Shown: positions 15,805 to 25,785, numbered from the stretch's first letter. The stretch is DNA of 64,000 nt from Flavobacterium frigidimaris (GCA_900129595.1 FQWG01000007.1:124001-188000), one strand, 5' to 3'. Numbers and translations: made by a program. Notes: generated from the sequence alone by a model not told the origin.

Positions 15805-16146
15805 ATGAGCACATTTTCAATTTTTTTAGTTTTAATCACAATAGTTTGCTTTCTATTGATCGTAGTAATCATGGTTCAAAATCCTAAAGGTGGCGGATTG
15901 TCTTCTACTATTAGCGGAACTCAAATGTTAGGTGGAGTACAAAAAACAACTGACTTTTTAGACAAAAGTACTTGGACACTTGCTACTATTTTGATTGCTT
16001 TAATTTTGCTTTCAAGCTTAAGCTTTACAGGATCATTAAGCGATACAGATTCTAAAATAATTGACAAATCTGAAATTCCTGCGGCTAATACACCAGCTGC
16101 TCCTGCTCAACAAACTCCTGCTCCGGCAACTCCTGCAGCGAAATAA
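15805..16146 (+). CDS. secG: SecG preprotein translocase subunit
   Basis: The small membrane subunit of the SecYEG channel. The first helix is IFLVLITIVCFLLIVVIMVQ and the conserved cytoplasmic loop is NPKGGGLSSTISG. A second helix (LATILIALILLSSLSF) follows, then a low-complexity Ala/Pro tail typical of Bacteroidetes SecG. At 113 residues it is normal length. It starts 3 bases after the repeat-protein gene and ends just before a strong terminator. Confidence 0.94.
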   Translation: MSTFSIFLVLITIVCFLLIVVIMVQNPKGGGLSSTISGTQMLGGVQKTTDFLDKSTWTLATILIALILLSSLSFTGSLSDTDSKIIDKSEIPAANTPAAPAQQTPAPATPAAK

Positions 16147-16165
16147 TAATTTTGATATAAATATT

Positions 16166-16195
16166 AAAATGCCAGCCTGTCAAAGCTGGCATTTT
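16166..16195 (+). terminator. Rho-independent terminator after secG
   Basis: An 11-bp stem pairs AAAATGCCAGC (16166-16176) with GCTGGCATTTT (16185-16195). The loop is 8 bases and a T-run completes a standard intrinsic terminator. Confidence 0.88.
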
Positions 16196-16225
16196 TTTTA
16201 GGAAATAATGTCAGTTTTACGAGCA

Positions 16226-16240
16226 TGGCATAATTTCTGA
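16226..16240 (+). promoter_or_regulatory. Sigma-54-like element ahead of groES
   Basis: TGGCATAATTTCTGA carries the -24 GG and, 10 bases later, GA where sigma-54 promoters have GC. It lies 48 bases before the groES ATG. No CIRCE inverted repeat and no TAnnTTTG box are visible here, so this is the best candidate signal. It is a partial match only. Confidence 0.3.
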
Positions 16241-16288
16241 AAGTTATTTAAGCATTAAAAAAATATAAACTATTAATAATATAAAATC

Positions 16289-16564
16289 ATGACTTTAAAC
16301 ATTAAACCGCTTTCAGACCGCGTACTTATTGAGCCTGTTGCAGCTGAGACTAAAACTGCGTCAGGGATTTTTATTCCGGATACTGCCAAAGAGAAACCAC
16401 AAAAAGGAACTGTAGTTGCAGTAGGAAATGGATCTAAAGATCATACTATGACCGTAAAAGTTGGCGATACTGTTTTATATGGTAAATATGCAGGAACAGA
16501 ATTAAAACTTGAAGGAACTGATTACTTGATTATGCGTGAGGACGATATCCTTGCAATAATCTAA
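16289..16564 (+). CDS. groES: Co-chaperonin GroES
   Basis: The 91-residue co-chaperonin caps GroEL. It has the conserved N-terminus ([12 protein letters not shown]), a mobile loop with [17 protein letters not shown], and the C-terminal [17 protein letters not shown]. It is followed 75 bases later by groEL in the usual bicistronic operon. No CIRCE element lies upstream, so HrcA-type control is not supported. Confidence 0.97.
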   Translation: MTLNIKPLSDRVLIEPVAAETKTASGIFIPDTAKEKPQKGTVVAVGNGSKDHTMTVKVGDTVLYGKYAGTELKLEGTDYLIMREDDILAII

Positions 16565-16624
16565 AAAAAACATAGGTCTCAGGAATTAAGTATCAGGGCA
16601 AACCTGAAACAAACAAAACATTAA

Positions 16625-18268
<1,644 letters not shown>

Positions 18269-18290
18269 TCGTTCTCACTTCTTACAATTT

Positions 18291-18322
18291 AAAACGTCTA
18301 ATAGAATTCTATTAGACGTTTT
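18291..18322 (+). terminator. Terminator after groEL
   Basis: A perfect 14-bp stem pairs AAAACGTCTAATAG with CTATTAGACGTTTT around the loop AATT, with further T residues at the 3' end. Confidence 0.9.
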
Positions 18323-18327
18323 TTTTG

Positions 18328-18570
18328 TACCACAGATTAAAGCATTAAAAAGATTTTTTTAGCCACGAATTTCACGAATGAGCACGAATTATTTTTCTAT
18401 AAATTATACATAAAAAATTAGCGAAAATTATTAGAATTCGTGGCAACCTTTTTTAAATCAAATCTCTTTTTCTTTGCTAGAGATTATAATCTATTTAATC
18501 CTTTAATCTGTGGCAAACTTTTTTTACACAAAGCATTCGTGAAAATTCGTAAAATTAGTGGCAAACTTAA
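18328..18570. repeat. Dispersed CACGAATT / GTGGCAAA repeat cluster
   Basis: The stretch between groEL and the pyrophosphatase gene is filled with one repeat family. ACCACAGATTAAAG (about 18329) is mirrored by CTTTAATCTGTGGC (about 18501). GCCACGAATTTCACGAATGA (from 18362) is mirrored by AGAATTCGTGGCAA (18432) and again by GTGAAAATTCGTAAAATTAG (18539). The units resemble those flanking the GxxExxY gene. No coding sequence is supported here. Confidence 0.65.
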
Positions 18571-18603
18571 CATTCTGTTTTTCATTAAAAATTCAGTTAT
18601 GAA

Positions 18604-18611
18604 TATCTTTG
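18604..18611 (+). promoter_or_regulatory. Putative -7 box of the pyrophosphatase gene
   Basis: TATCTTTG is a full TAnnTTTG match ending 21 bases before the ATG at 18633. The -33 region (CTGTTTTTC) lacks a clean TTTG. Confidence 0.5.
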
Positions 18612-18632
18612 CAGTTCTATTAAAATTACAAA

Positions 18633-19835
18633 ATGAGAAAATTCACCACTCACTTATTACTTTTCACACTCTTACTTCTTACCACTTTTTCCTATTCCCA
18701 GTCCAATAAAGACGCTTATGTCGTCTTGGTTTCTATGGATGGTTTTCGTTGGGATTATGCGAAACATTTTAAGCTTCATCACCTAAATCAAATTGCGAAA
18801 GAAGGCGTTCACGCTAAATCAATGCGGCCTTCATATCCAACCAAAACTTTTCCAAATCATTATTCCATCGTAACCGGACTTTATCCGGATCATCACGGAA
18901 TCATTAACAATGTATTTTATGATGCTGCCCTAAACGAATCTTTTGCATTATCTACCAACGCAAAAAACGATTCGAGATTTTATGGAGGAAATCCAATTTG
19001 GAATGTCGCTGAACAACAAGGCATAAAAACTGCTTCTTTTTTCTGGCCGGGATCTGACACAGATCAAAAAAGACCAACGTATTACAAGAGTTATGATGAT
19101 AAAATCCCGTACGGAAACAGAATCGATACGGTTATAAAATGGCTGCAGCTTCCGGAAAAACAACGCCCGCATTTAATCACTTTGTATTTTGACGAACCGG
19201 ATCACACGGGTCATAATTTTGGGCCGCTTTCTCCTGAAAACGAAAAAATAATTAAAAAGATGGATTTGCTAATGGGTGAATTATCTAATAAACTGGATCA
19301 ATTGTCTATTGGAAAAGAAATCAATCTAATTATCGTTTCCGATCACGGAATGGCCAATATCAGCAATGATAAAAAAGTAGTTGTCTTAGATTATCTCAAA
19401 CCGGAATGGCTGGGATACAAAGCCGTTATCAACCCCATTATGAGCCTTCAGGCAAAACCGGGTGATCAGGATTCGATTTATAAAGCTTTGAAAAAAGTAC
19501 CTCATATTAAATTCTGGAAATCTACTGAAGTTCCTAAAAGACTGCATTACGGCACCAATCCAAGAGTGCATGATTTTGTTATCGAGGCTAAAAAAGGATA
19601 TAGTTTAGCAAATAGCAAAACTCAAAACATAAAAGGCGGAACACACGGTTACGATAATAAAGAAAAAGATATGCAGGCTATTTTTTATGCAAAAGGCCCC
19701 GCTTTTAAAGTTAATAAAGAAGTCGGTTCATTTCAGAATGTTTCCGTTTATCCTTTGATTGCCCATATCTTAGATTTAAAGATTGAAGAAGTTGACGGGA
19801 AGTTTAGTGAAGTAAAAAACATGCTTACTAATTAG
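18633..19835 (+). CDS. Secreted nucleotide pyrophosphatase/phosphodiesterase
   Basis: A 400-residue member of the alkaline-phosphatase superfamily, ectonucleotide pyrophosphatase type. It has a signal peptide (MRKFTTHLLLFTLLLLTTFSYSQ), a first metal Asp in VVLVSMDGFRWDY and the nucleophile Thr in YPTKTFPNHYSIVTG. Metal ligands follow in FDEPDHTGHNFGP, VSDHGM and GTHGYDN. The family hydrolyses nucleotide or phosphodiester bonds outside the cytoplasm and is common in Bacteroidetes; the natural substrate cannot be read from sequence. It stands alone between groEL and the convergent SulP gene. Confidence 0.9.
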   Translation: MRKFTTHLLLFTLLLLTTFSYSQSNKDAYVVLVSMDGFRWDYAKHFKLHHLNQIAKEGVHAKSMRPSYPTKTFPNHYSIVTGLYPDHHGIINNVFYDAALNESFALSTNAKNDSRFYGGNPIWNVAEQQGIKTASFFWPGSDTDQKRPTYYKSYDDKIPYGNRIDTVIKWLQLPEKQRPHLITLYFDEPDHTGHNFGPLSPENEKIIKKMDLLMGELSNKLDQLSIGKEINLIIVSDHGMANISNDKKVVVLDYLKPEWLGYKAVINPIMSLQAKPGDQDSIYKALKKVPHIKFWKSTEVPKRLHYGTNPRVHDFVIEAKKGYSLANSKTQNIKGGTHGYDNKEKDMQAIFYAKGPAFKVNKEVGSFQNVSVYPLIAHILDLKIEEVDGKFSEVKNMLTN

Positions 19836-19894
19836 ATAGTGATTATGCGTTGTCTATAAAATTATCTAATTGCCGCATTACCCCAATTCTCTAA

Positions 19895-21424
19895 TTAGGA
19901 AACCACCTTATATGTAGGATCTTCAATAACATTCACCTTGATAACTGCTTCGGCATTTTTAAGCAATGTGATACAATCGGGACTTAAATGCTGGAGCTCA
20001 ATTATCTTATTAACCTGATGGTATTTCTTTGTTAGATTATTGAGTGCTTCGATTGCAGACATATCTGCTATACGGCTTTCTTTAAAATCAATAATCACAT
20101 GACCAGGATCGTTTGCAATATCAAATTTTTCTGTAAAAGCACTTATTGAACCAAAGAAAAGCGGTCCGAAAATCTGATAGTGTTTTGCTCCTGCTTCATC
20201 AACAAAATGTCTTGCGCGGATTCTTTTAGCACTTTCCCAGGCAAAAACAAGGGCAGAAATAATAACACCTATTAAAACCGCCAAAGCCAGATTGTGTAAA
20301 ACGATAGTAATAAGAGCAACCAAAATACCCACAAAAATATCATGTTTTGGCATTTTATTGATAATCCTTAAACTTGCCCACTCAAAAGTTGTAATCGCCA
20401 CCATCATCATTACCCCAACTAAAGCTGCCATAGGCAATTTGCCAATTACCGGCGCTCCAAAAAGTATGATGAGTAAAATGGTTAATGCCGCTATGATTCC
20501 GGAAAGCCTTGCTCTCGAACCGGCAGAAAGATTTACAAGGGTTTGCGCAATCATCGGGCAGCCTCCCATTCCAAAAAAGAAACCATTCAATATATTCGAA
20601 CTTCCCTGAGCGATGCATTCGCGATTACTGTTTCCTCGTGTTCCTGTGATTTCATCTACAAGATTTAAAGTCAGTAAACCTTCTGTCAGACCAACGGCGG
20701 CAACAATTACCGAATACGGAAATATAACTTTGAAGGTCTCAAAAGAAACCGGAATGTTTGGAATATGAAACGGAGGAAATCCGCCCTGAACGGAAGCAAT
20801 ATCTTCAACCGTTTTGGTTTCGATCTTAAATATTAGTACAATAGCAAAAACTACGATAATTGCCACTAAGGAAGCCGGAACTGCTTTTGTAAGTTTTGGA
20901 AAAAGCAATACAATACCAATTGTCAGTGCAACCAAACCCAGCATTATATACAAAGGTGTTCCCTGGAGCCATGAAGTTTGTCCGTTGACAACGGTTTTAA
21001 ATTGTTCTAGTTGTGACATAAAAATCACAACCGCCAATCCGTTTACGAAACCAAACATAACGGGCTGTGGTACCAATCTGATAAATTTTCCGAGTTTAAA
21101 AAGACCAATGCAAATCTGGACGACACCACCAAGTGCTACGGCAGCAAAAACATATTCGATGCCATGTGATTTCATTAAAGCAATCAGAACAATAACGGTG
21201 GCTCCTGCTCCTCCTGAAATCATTCCGGGCCTTCCGCCAAAAATCGCGGTGACCAAACCGGCAATAAAAGCAGCATACAAACCTACCAACGGCGGGAAAC
21301 CTGCTAAAATAGCAAATGACAATGATTCCGGAATCATCGTCATGGCAACGGTTAAGCCTGCTAAAATTTCGTTTTTGTAATTGACCTTTTGGGAAAAGTC
21401 AAAAAGAGGAAGCACTTTTTTCAT
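19895..21424 (-). CDS. SulP-family anion transporter with STAS domain
   Basis: The 509-residue protein has about 10-12 membrane helices over residues 1-390, including the SulP signature AGLTVAMTMIPESLSFAILAG. The conserved GGCPMIAQTLVN and CIAQGSSNILNGFFFGMGG segments follow. A cytoplasmic STAS domain sits at about 400-505 (DPGHVIIDFKESRIADMSAIEAL). SulP proteins carry sulfate, bicarbonate or other anions with Na+ or H+; the substrate is not decided by sequence. A TAAATTTG box lies only 7 bases before the ATG (21432-21439, minus strand), so the mRNA may have almost no leader. It converges with the pyrophosphatase gene. Confidence 0.92.
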   Translation of the reverse strand: MKKVLPLFDFSQKVNYKNEILAGLTVAMTMIPESLSFAILAGFPPLVGLYAAFIAGLVTAIFGGRPGMISGGAGATVIVLIALMKSHGIEYVFAAVALGGVVQICIGLFKLGKFIRLVPQPVMFGFVNGLAVVIFMSQLEQFKTVVNGQTSWLQGTPLYIMLGLVALTIGIVLLFPKLTKAVPASLVAIIVVFAIVLIFKIETKTVEDIASVQGGFPPFHIPNIPVSFETFKVIFPYSVIVAAVGLTEGLLTLNLVDEITGTRGNSNRECIAQGSSNILNGFFFGMGGCPMIAQTLVNLSAGSRARLSGIIAALTILLIILFGAPVIGKLPMAALVGVMMMVAITTFEWASLRIINKMPKHDIFVGILVALITIVLHNLALAVLIGVIISALVFAWESAKRIRARHFVDEAGAKHYQIFGPLFFGSISAFTEKFDIANDPGHVIIDFKESRIADMSAIEALNNLTKKYHQVNKIIELQHLSPDCITLLKNAEAVIKVNVIEDPTYKVVS

Positions 21425-21548
21425 AAGGGCACAAATTTAAAAAAATAATGCGCACAAACAGAAGAAAGCTCTCTACTTAAAAAAGGAATTTTAAAACTGT
21501 CTCAGCAGCAGTAAAACGCAAGAAATAATAAAGTTTATCATATTCTGA

Positions 21549-21761
21549 TTATTCTAATTTTATACACGTATATCCCAGACAATTTACATAGTCTATAATG
21601 TTCTTCGGCTCTAAGTCTATACCTTCTACACGCAATATCTTATCACAATCCTCTAGATCAAAATTAATTTTATAATCAGGAAACTGGGTTTGAATCACGG
21701 CGATAATGTAACTTGTATCTGCTTCTTTCTGAACATTTGTTTTAAAAACTTCAACCACCAT
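21549..21761 (-). CDS. Small HMA-fold-like protein without metal cysteines
   Basis: A 70-residue protein with a beta-alpha-beta-beta-alpha-beta pattern like heavy-metal-associated domains: VVEVFKTNV, a helix (DTSYIIAVIQTQF), KINFDLEDCDKILRVEG, a helix (PKNIIDYVNCLG) and YTCIKLE. The CxxC of metal-binding members is absent. Its function is unknown. It lies 69 bases after the outer-membrane protein gene on the same strand and could be cotranscribed with it. Confidence 0.6.
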   Translation of the reverse strand: MVVEVFKTNVQKEADTSYIIAVIQTQFPDYKINFDLEDCDKILRVEGIDLEPKNIIDYVNCLGYTCIKLE

Positions 21762-21830
21762 AATTATTTATTTTAATGCTATATCAAATAATAAACGAAC
21801 TATAGAACTACGCTAAATCACGAATTCTGA

Positions 21831-22811
21831 TCAAAAAGGATTATAAGAAATTCCAATTCTAAAATAACCCTGGGCATCTTCTTTCTGATCATACACATAC
21901 TTAGACGTTCGTTCACCCCTTTCTGTTACACGTGTACTCAAAACATTATTAACACCTGCTTTAAACAGTCCGTTTATTTTGGATGAAAAACGATATTCAT
22001 ACGTAAAACCCGACTTCAACTCTAATTGATTTAACTCATAAATTCCCTTTAATTCCGGCGTTGATAAATTTAAGTAAAAACTTTCAGTGTTTAACTCTGT
22101 GCCTAAGGAAATTCTTCCATTCTCTAACAGCCCTCTTCGGAGTAGTAAACGCTGGGGAAGAATAAAATCAAGGTCCCAATTTGAGTTTTCAAATTTATGA
22201 TTATAAGTAAAAAGCGGCGTAACAGGAATAATAGATGACGGATCTAACATCGCCAAAACACCTAATGTAATAGTAGTATTGGCAGTTCTTTTGAGTACCA
22301 GATTTGCCGTAACGAATCCCTTAACACGCTGTACATTATCTTCATTACCATCAACAGTTGCGGTAGCATTATACAAAACCGGTTTATTAAAAAGTTTTGA
22401 TACATAAGTCGCACTCATTGCTGCGGCAAAAAAATGAATTTCTTTATTTTCTCTGGTATAAGGCACGCTTGAATTGACATTATAAATATCCCCAAAGCCA
22501 TAGGTTTCATATTTATAACGCAAAGAACCGGTCAGAATAAACCGTTTTGATTCGGTTGCATAAAACGGAACATTAATTGCCACTTTTAGTCGGTTGTGCG
22601 TGTCGATTCTTCCTCTTTCAAAACGATTTCCAAAAAGCTTTGAGTCAAAATTTGTTGGCCCCAATTGTTCGTATTGTACATCTAAAATTCTTGTGGTAGG
22701 AAATTTATCTGTTACCGTTTTTACCACTGCTTTCATTGGTGCATCTTTTTCCTGGGCCATTGTTCGTATAGAGGCACAAATGAATAAAACATAAAAGATT
22801 TTTGTTTTCAT
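21831..22811 (-). CDS. DUF6268-like outer-membrane beta-barrel protein
   Basis: The 326-residue protein begins with a signal peptide (MKTKIFYVLFICASIRTMAQ). It continues as alternating amphipathic strands with aromatic ends (LKVAINVPFYATESKRFILTG, SLGTELNTESFYLNLST) and finishes on the aromatic-ended strand YFRIGISYNPF, as outer-membrane barrels do. It resembles the DUF6268 family. It is transcribed divergently from the sensor kinase/LytTR pair. A TACTTTTG -7 box and 14-bp direct repeats lie between them, so it is a plausible target of that regulator. Its role is unknown. Confidence 0.75.
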   Translation of the reverse strand: MKTKIFYVLFICASIRTMAQEKDAPMKAVVKTVTDKFPTTRILDVQYEQLGPTNFDSKLFGNRFERGRIDTHNRLKVAINVPFYATESKRFILTGSLRYKYETYGFGDIYNVNSSVPYTRENKEIHFFAAAMSATYVSKLFNKPVLYNATATVDGNEDNVQRVKGFVTANLVLKRTANTTITLGVLAMLDPSSIIPVTPLFTYNHKFENSNWDLDFILPQRLLLRRGLLENGRISLGTELNTESFYLNLSTPELKGIYELNQLELKSGFTYEYRFSSKINGLFKAGVNNVLSTRVTERGERTSKYVYDQKEDAQGYFRIGISYNPF

Positions 22812-22862
22812 AAATTGGTATAAAAATTAAGGTTGTTTTTGGAAGCCAATCAAAACTCAGGG

Positions 22863-22870
22863 CAAAAGTA
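22863..22870 (-). promoter_or_regulatory. Putative -7 box of the outer-membrane protein gene
   Basis: Minus strand TACTTTTG, a full TAnnTTTG match 51 bases ahead of the ATG at 22811. There is no good -33 box, which would fit an activator-dependent promoter; the direct repeats at 22901-22934 lie at the right distance upstream. Confidence 0.5.
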
Positions 22871-22900
22871 GCCGTCAATATCTTATGATAATAAGATAAT

Positions 22901-22934
22901 TATACTAGTGGCGTATCATTTATACCAATGGCGT
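22901..22934. promoter_or_regulatory. Direct-repeat operator, likely for the LytTR regulator
   Basis: TATACTAGTGGCGT (22901-22914) and TATACCAATGGCGT (22921-22934) match at 12 of 14 positions and start 20 bp apart, two helical turns. LytTR-domain regulators bind paired direct repeats with about this geometry. The second copy is also part of a 10-bp inverted repeat, TTTATACCAA / TTGGTATAAA (22919-22943). The site lies between the divergent kinase and outer-membrane genes. Confidence 0.6.
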
Positions 22935-22993
22935 TGGTATAAATTCAGGCTTTAAAAAAGTAAAAACTGCAATATTACCGTAATTTTGCCGTT

Positions 22994-23995
22994 ATGAAGA
23001 TTCTTAAAATTTATCAGAACTTTTTCTTACGAAACCTCATCGTAAACGTCATCATATACGGAATTATCTTTGCCTGTGTTTACGACGAAATACGATTAGA
23101 CGGACATACCTGGTCTTATATCCTGAGCAAAATAGCCATTGGTTACTTTCCGTGTATTATCTGGATAACTATTTTTAATATGTTTATCATTAAGCCTTTT
23201 TTATTCCGCAAAAAGTTCAAAACTTTTACGACTCTTCTTTTTATTTATTGGACGGCTTTCTACTTTTTCATGAATTGGTTTTTTCCAATGGCGGGACTGG
23301 GAAATCTAAAAACGCTTCAAATATTATCTCTGATTATCAACGGTACTTTTTTTTATTTTATTCACGCTGTAATTATGAAGAAATTTTTACAAAGTGATAA
23401 AGATATCATGAATTTCAAGTCGGAACTTTCGTTTTTGAAACAGCAGCTCAATCCTCATTTTTTATTGAATGCAATGAATAATCTGTATGGCGAATCCTTA
23501 AGTGAGCCCGAGAAATTACCGGACAGAATTCTGAACCTCGCCGATATGCTGCGTTATCAGATTGAAGCCACTAAAAAGGATTATGTTTTGGTTGCCGAAG
23601 AAATAGAGTTTATAAAAAAATACATTGAATACTATACGTTTCGAAACGAAAGATTAAAGGTGACTCAAAACTATGAAGGTGTTTTTGATACTATCGATAT
23701 TCCGCCATTGTTCTTTTTGCCTCTGGTCGAAAATGCTGTTAAGTTTTCAGCAGAAACTCCCGAACCTTTTATTAATTTAGAGCTCAAGGTAAGATGCAAC
23801 CAATTGTCTTTTACTTTAAAGAATAATTATCTTGATTCCGGCTCCCGACTTTCGAGTACAGGGATTGGAATCGAAAACTTAAAGAGACGTCTTGAAGTTT
23901 ACGGATTAAAACATGAACTGAACTGTAAAAAAGAAAAGAATACTTTTATCGTAAAACTAAATATATGGCACTTACCTACCGCTGTCTTATTATAG
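22994..23995 (+). CDS. LytS-type sensor histidine kinase
   Basis: The 333-residue kinase has four membrane helices in residues 10-130. A His_kinase domain follows with the phospho-acceptor His155 in QQLNPHFLLNAMNNL, then a HATPase with LPLVENAVKFS and STGIGIENLKRRLEVYG. No extracellular sensor domain is visible, so the signal is probably sensed in or through the membrane. The reading frame overlaps the response regulator by 31 bases. A TAATTTTG box at 22981-22988 ends 5 bases before the ATG, so the mRNA may be nearly leaderless. Confidence 0.9.
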   Translation: MKILKIYQNFFLRNLIVNVIIYGIIFACVYDEIRLDGHTWSYILSKIAIGYFPCIIWITIFNMFIIKPFLFRKKFKTFTTLLFIYWTAFYFFMNWFFPMAGLGNLKTLQILSLIINGTFFYFIHAVIMKKFLQSDKDIMNFKSELSFLKQQLNPHFLLNAMNNLYGESLSEPEKLPDRILNLADMLRYQIEATKKDYVLVAEEIEFIKKYIEYYTFRNERLKVTQNYEGVFDTIDIPPLFFLPLVENAVKFSAETPEPFINLELKVRCNQLSFTLKNNYLDSGSRLSSTGIGIENLKRRLEVYGLKHELNCKKEKNTFIVKLNIWHLPTAVLL

Positions 23996-24678
23996 ACGAT
24001 GAATCGCCGGCACATAAGGCGCTCACATCGCATATATCAAAATTTGACGATCTGGAACATTCCGGAAGTGCTTTTAGCGGTATGGAGGCAGTAAAAATGC
24101 TCAACGAAAACACTTATGATATTATTTTTCTGGATATTAATATGCCTGTAATTTCGGGTGTTGAGTTGATGGAATTACAACCCAAAAGACCGCTTACGAT
24201 TATAACAACGGCTTATTCTGACTTTGCTCTTTCGGCCTATCAAAACGATGCGATCGATTATTTACTTAAACCCATTTCGTTTGAGAAATTCTCGAAAGCT
24301 ATCGAGAAAGCTAAAATTTATTATTCCGGCAACAACATAAAAAAAGAAAATAAGATTGGCGAAAAAACCCTTTCGCAACGTGTAAACGGCCAAATGACGG
24401 AGATGCTTGTAAGCGATATTATCTATATCGAAAGTTTGGGTAATTACATGAAGTTATACAGTAAAAAACTAAAGTCACCTATGATTATTTACGGTTCGTT
24501 ATCCAGTATAAGCGACGAAATTGACAGTACTGATTTCCTGCAGGTACATCGCTCTTTTATTGTAAATACCCGCGAAATTAACTCTGTAACATTTCGGTCT
24601 CTCACAATGTCTAATAGGGAAATTATTCCTGTGGGAAGAAAATATCAGATTTTACTAGATAATTTGATGATTAGATAA
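23965..24678 (+). CDS. LytTR-family response regulator
   Basis: A 237-residue two-domain regulator. The receiver domain (residues 5-120) carries acidic residues DDE at 11-13, phospho-acceptor Asp57 in DIIFLDINMP and a conserved Lys in YLLKPISFEKF. The C-terminal LytTR DNA-binding domain (about 140-235) includes IIYIESLGNYMKLYSK and FLQVHRSFIVNTREI. The start lies inside the kinase gene, giving a 31-base overlap and likely translational coupling. It probably binds the paired direct repeats at 22901-22934. Confidence 0.92.
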   Translation: MALTYRCLIIDDESPAHKALTSHISKFDDLEHSGSAFSGMEAVKMLNENTYDIIFLDINMPVISGVELMELQPKRPLTIITTAYSDFALSAYQNDAIDYLLKPISFEKFSKAIEKAKIYYSGNNIKKENKIGEKTLSQRVNGQMTEMLVSDIIYIESLGNYMKLYSKKLKSPMIIYGSLSSISDEIDSTDFLQVHRSFIVNTREINSVTFRSLTMSNREIIPVGRKYQILLDNLMIR

Positions 24679-24800
24679 TCTAAAAAAATTAAATAATTAG
24701 TCCATTTGAAAATTAGATAATTTGCAAAGCTCAATTTTTAGGATTGGCTTTTTTTGTTAAATAGAGATAACAGCATACCTTTTAGACAATAATTGACAGC

Positions 24801-24850
24801 CCGATTCTAAATCCGACAGGTCTTTTTAAACCTGTCGGATTTAGAATCGG
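24801..24850. repeat. Perfect 21-bp hairpin element (GACAGGT type)
   Basis: Arms at 24801-24821 and 24830-24850 are perfectly complementary over 21 bp around an 8-base loop (CTTTTTAA). The core is ATCCGACAGGT. No T-run follows, so it is not a typical terminator. It resembles mobile REP-like hairpins of Bacteroidetes with the AACCTGTCGG core. Confidence 0.7.
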
Positions 24851-25199
24851 AACATTCTTAAATCTTCTGGAAAATTTTGATTATTTTAAGCCATCAAATC
24901 GAGAAAACGTATATCTTTTCGTTTTAAAATCAACTAAAAAAACATCAAACAAATCATTAATGGACAAACTAAAGGTATTTTTGTTTTTTCGTTTAGTGTC
25001 TTTATATGGATAAAAGTGTATAAGATTTTTCAAAAATAAAAAAGAAACCCAATAGTTAGAATACGTTTTAAATGCAATAATTCCTGACTTTGCTTCCTCT
25101 GCTTAAATTTTCTTCTAAAAAAAACTGAGATTAAACTAATTTTTCTTACATAAATAATTATATTCGCGATGCCACTAATCGTTAAAAAATTGTAGAAAA
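24851..25199. other. Gene-free stretch before the zinc-ribbon-like gene
   Basis: About 350 AT-rich bases downstream of the hairpin. No open frame with gene-like character, no clear promoter box pair and no RNA structure were recognised. Confidence 0.45.
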
Positions 25200-25667
25200 A
25201 TGATGCTTTTTAAGTCCCTGTTTAAGAAATCAACTTTAGAATGCCCAAGATGTCTAGGTACAACATTTGTAGACTGGGATGACATACATCGTTTAAACCG
25301 AACATTAAAATGGGCGCCAGGACCTTGTGCTTATTGTTTAGGCACCGGAAGGGTTTCTAAAGAAATGGTTGCACAAGTTCCCGTAGATTACACGTACCTC
25401 ACGATAGATTTACCGGAATCTGAAATGGAAAAAATAAAAGATGGTGACGAAGAAACATTAGAAAAAGGAAGAATACACGAACTTTTCTTAGACAATCTTA
25501 TAAAATATGTTGAAAATCAATACTTAAATAACAAAATGGGCGCTGAAAGTATTGCGAATCTCTATCTGACAACTGAAGATGAAACTGCTTTATTTTCGCT
25601 GGAAAGAGAAAATCTAGTTCAATATATTGAGAAAATAATCGAACTAAAAAGAGCTGAACTGAATTAA
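25200..25667 (+). CDS. Hypothetical protein with zinc-ribbon-like CxxC pair
   Basis: A 155-residue protein whose first 50 residues contain CPRCLGT and CAYCLGTGR, two CxxC motifs 27 residues apart. They resemble the zinc-binding repeats of DnaJ. The remainder is acidic and helical (ESEMEKIKDGDEETLEKG, then YIEKIIELKRAELN). I do not recognise a named family, and a structural zinc site is an inference. It is a single gene with two hairpins downstream. The first codon pair is MM; either may be used. Confidence 0.7.
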   Translation: MMLFKSLFKKSTLECPRCLGTTFVDWDDIHRLNRTLKWAPGPCAYCLGTGRVSKEMVAQVPVDYTYLTIDLPESEMEKIKDGDEETLEKGRIHELFLDNLIKYVENQYLNNKMGAESIANLYLTTEDETALFSLERENLVQYIEKIIELKRAELN

Positions 25668-25785
25668 ATTCAAAAATAAAACTCCTGTTATACAGGCCAA
25701 AAAACTTTTTAAAAACACGTATAAATACGCATTGTCAGAACTTTATTTAGTGGTAAAATTGCGGTAAATAATTTTTACTTGAGGT

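Noticed and set aside
16201-16288. CIRCE (HrcA) operator ahead of groES
   Set aside because: The TTAGCACTC-N9-GAGTGCTAA repeat is not present in the groES upstream region.
20814-21380. 188-codon plus-strand frame opposite the SulP gene
   Set aside because: It is complementary to a clear SulP transporter with all family motifs, and its product has no recognisable features.
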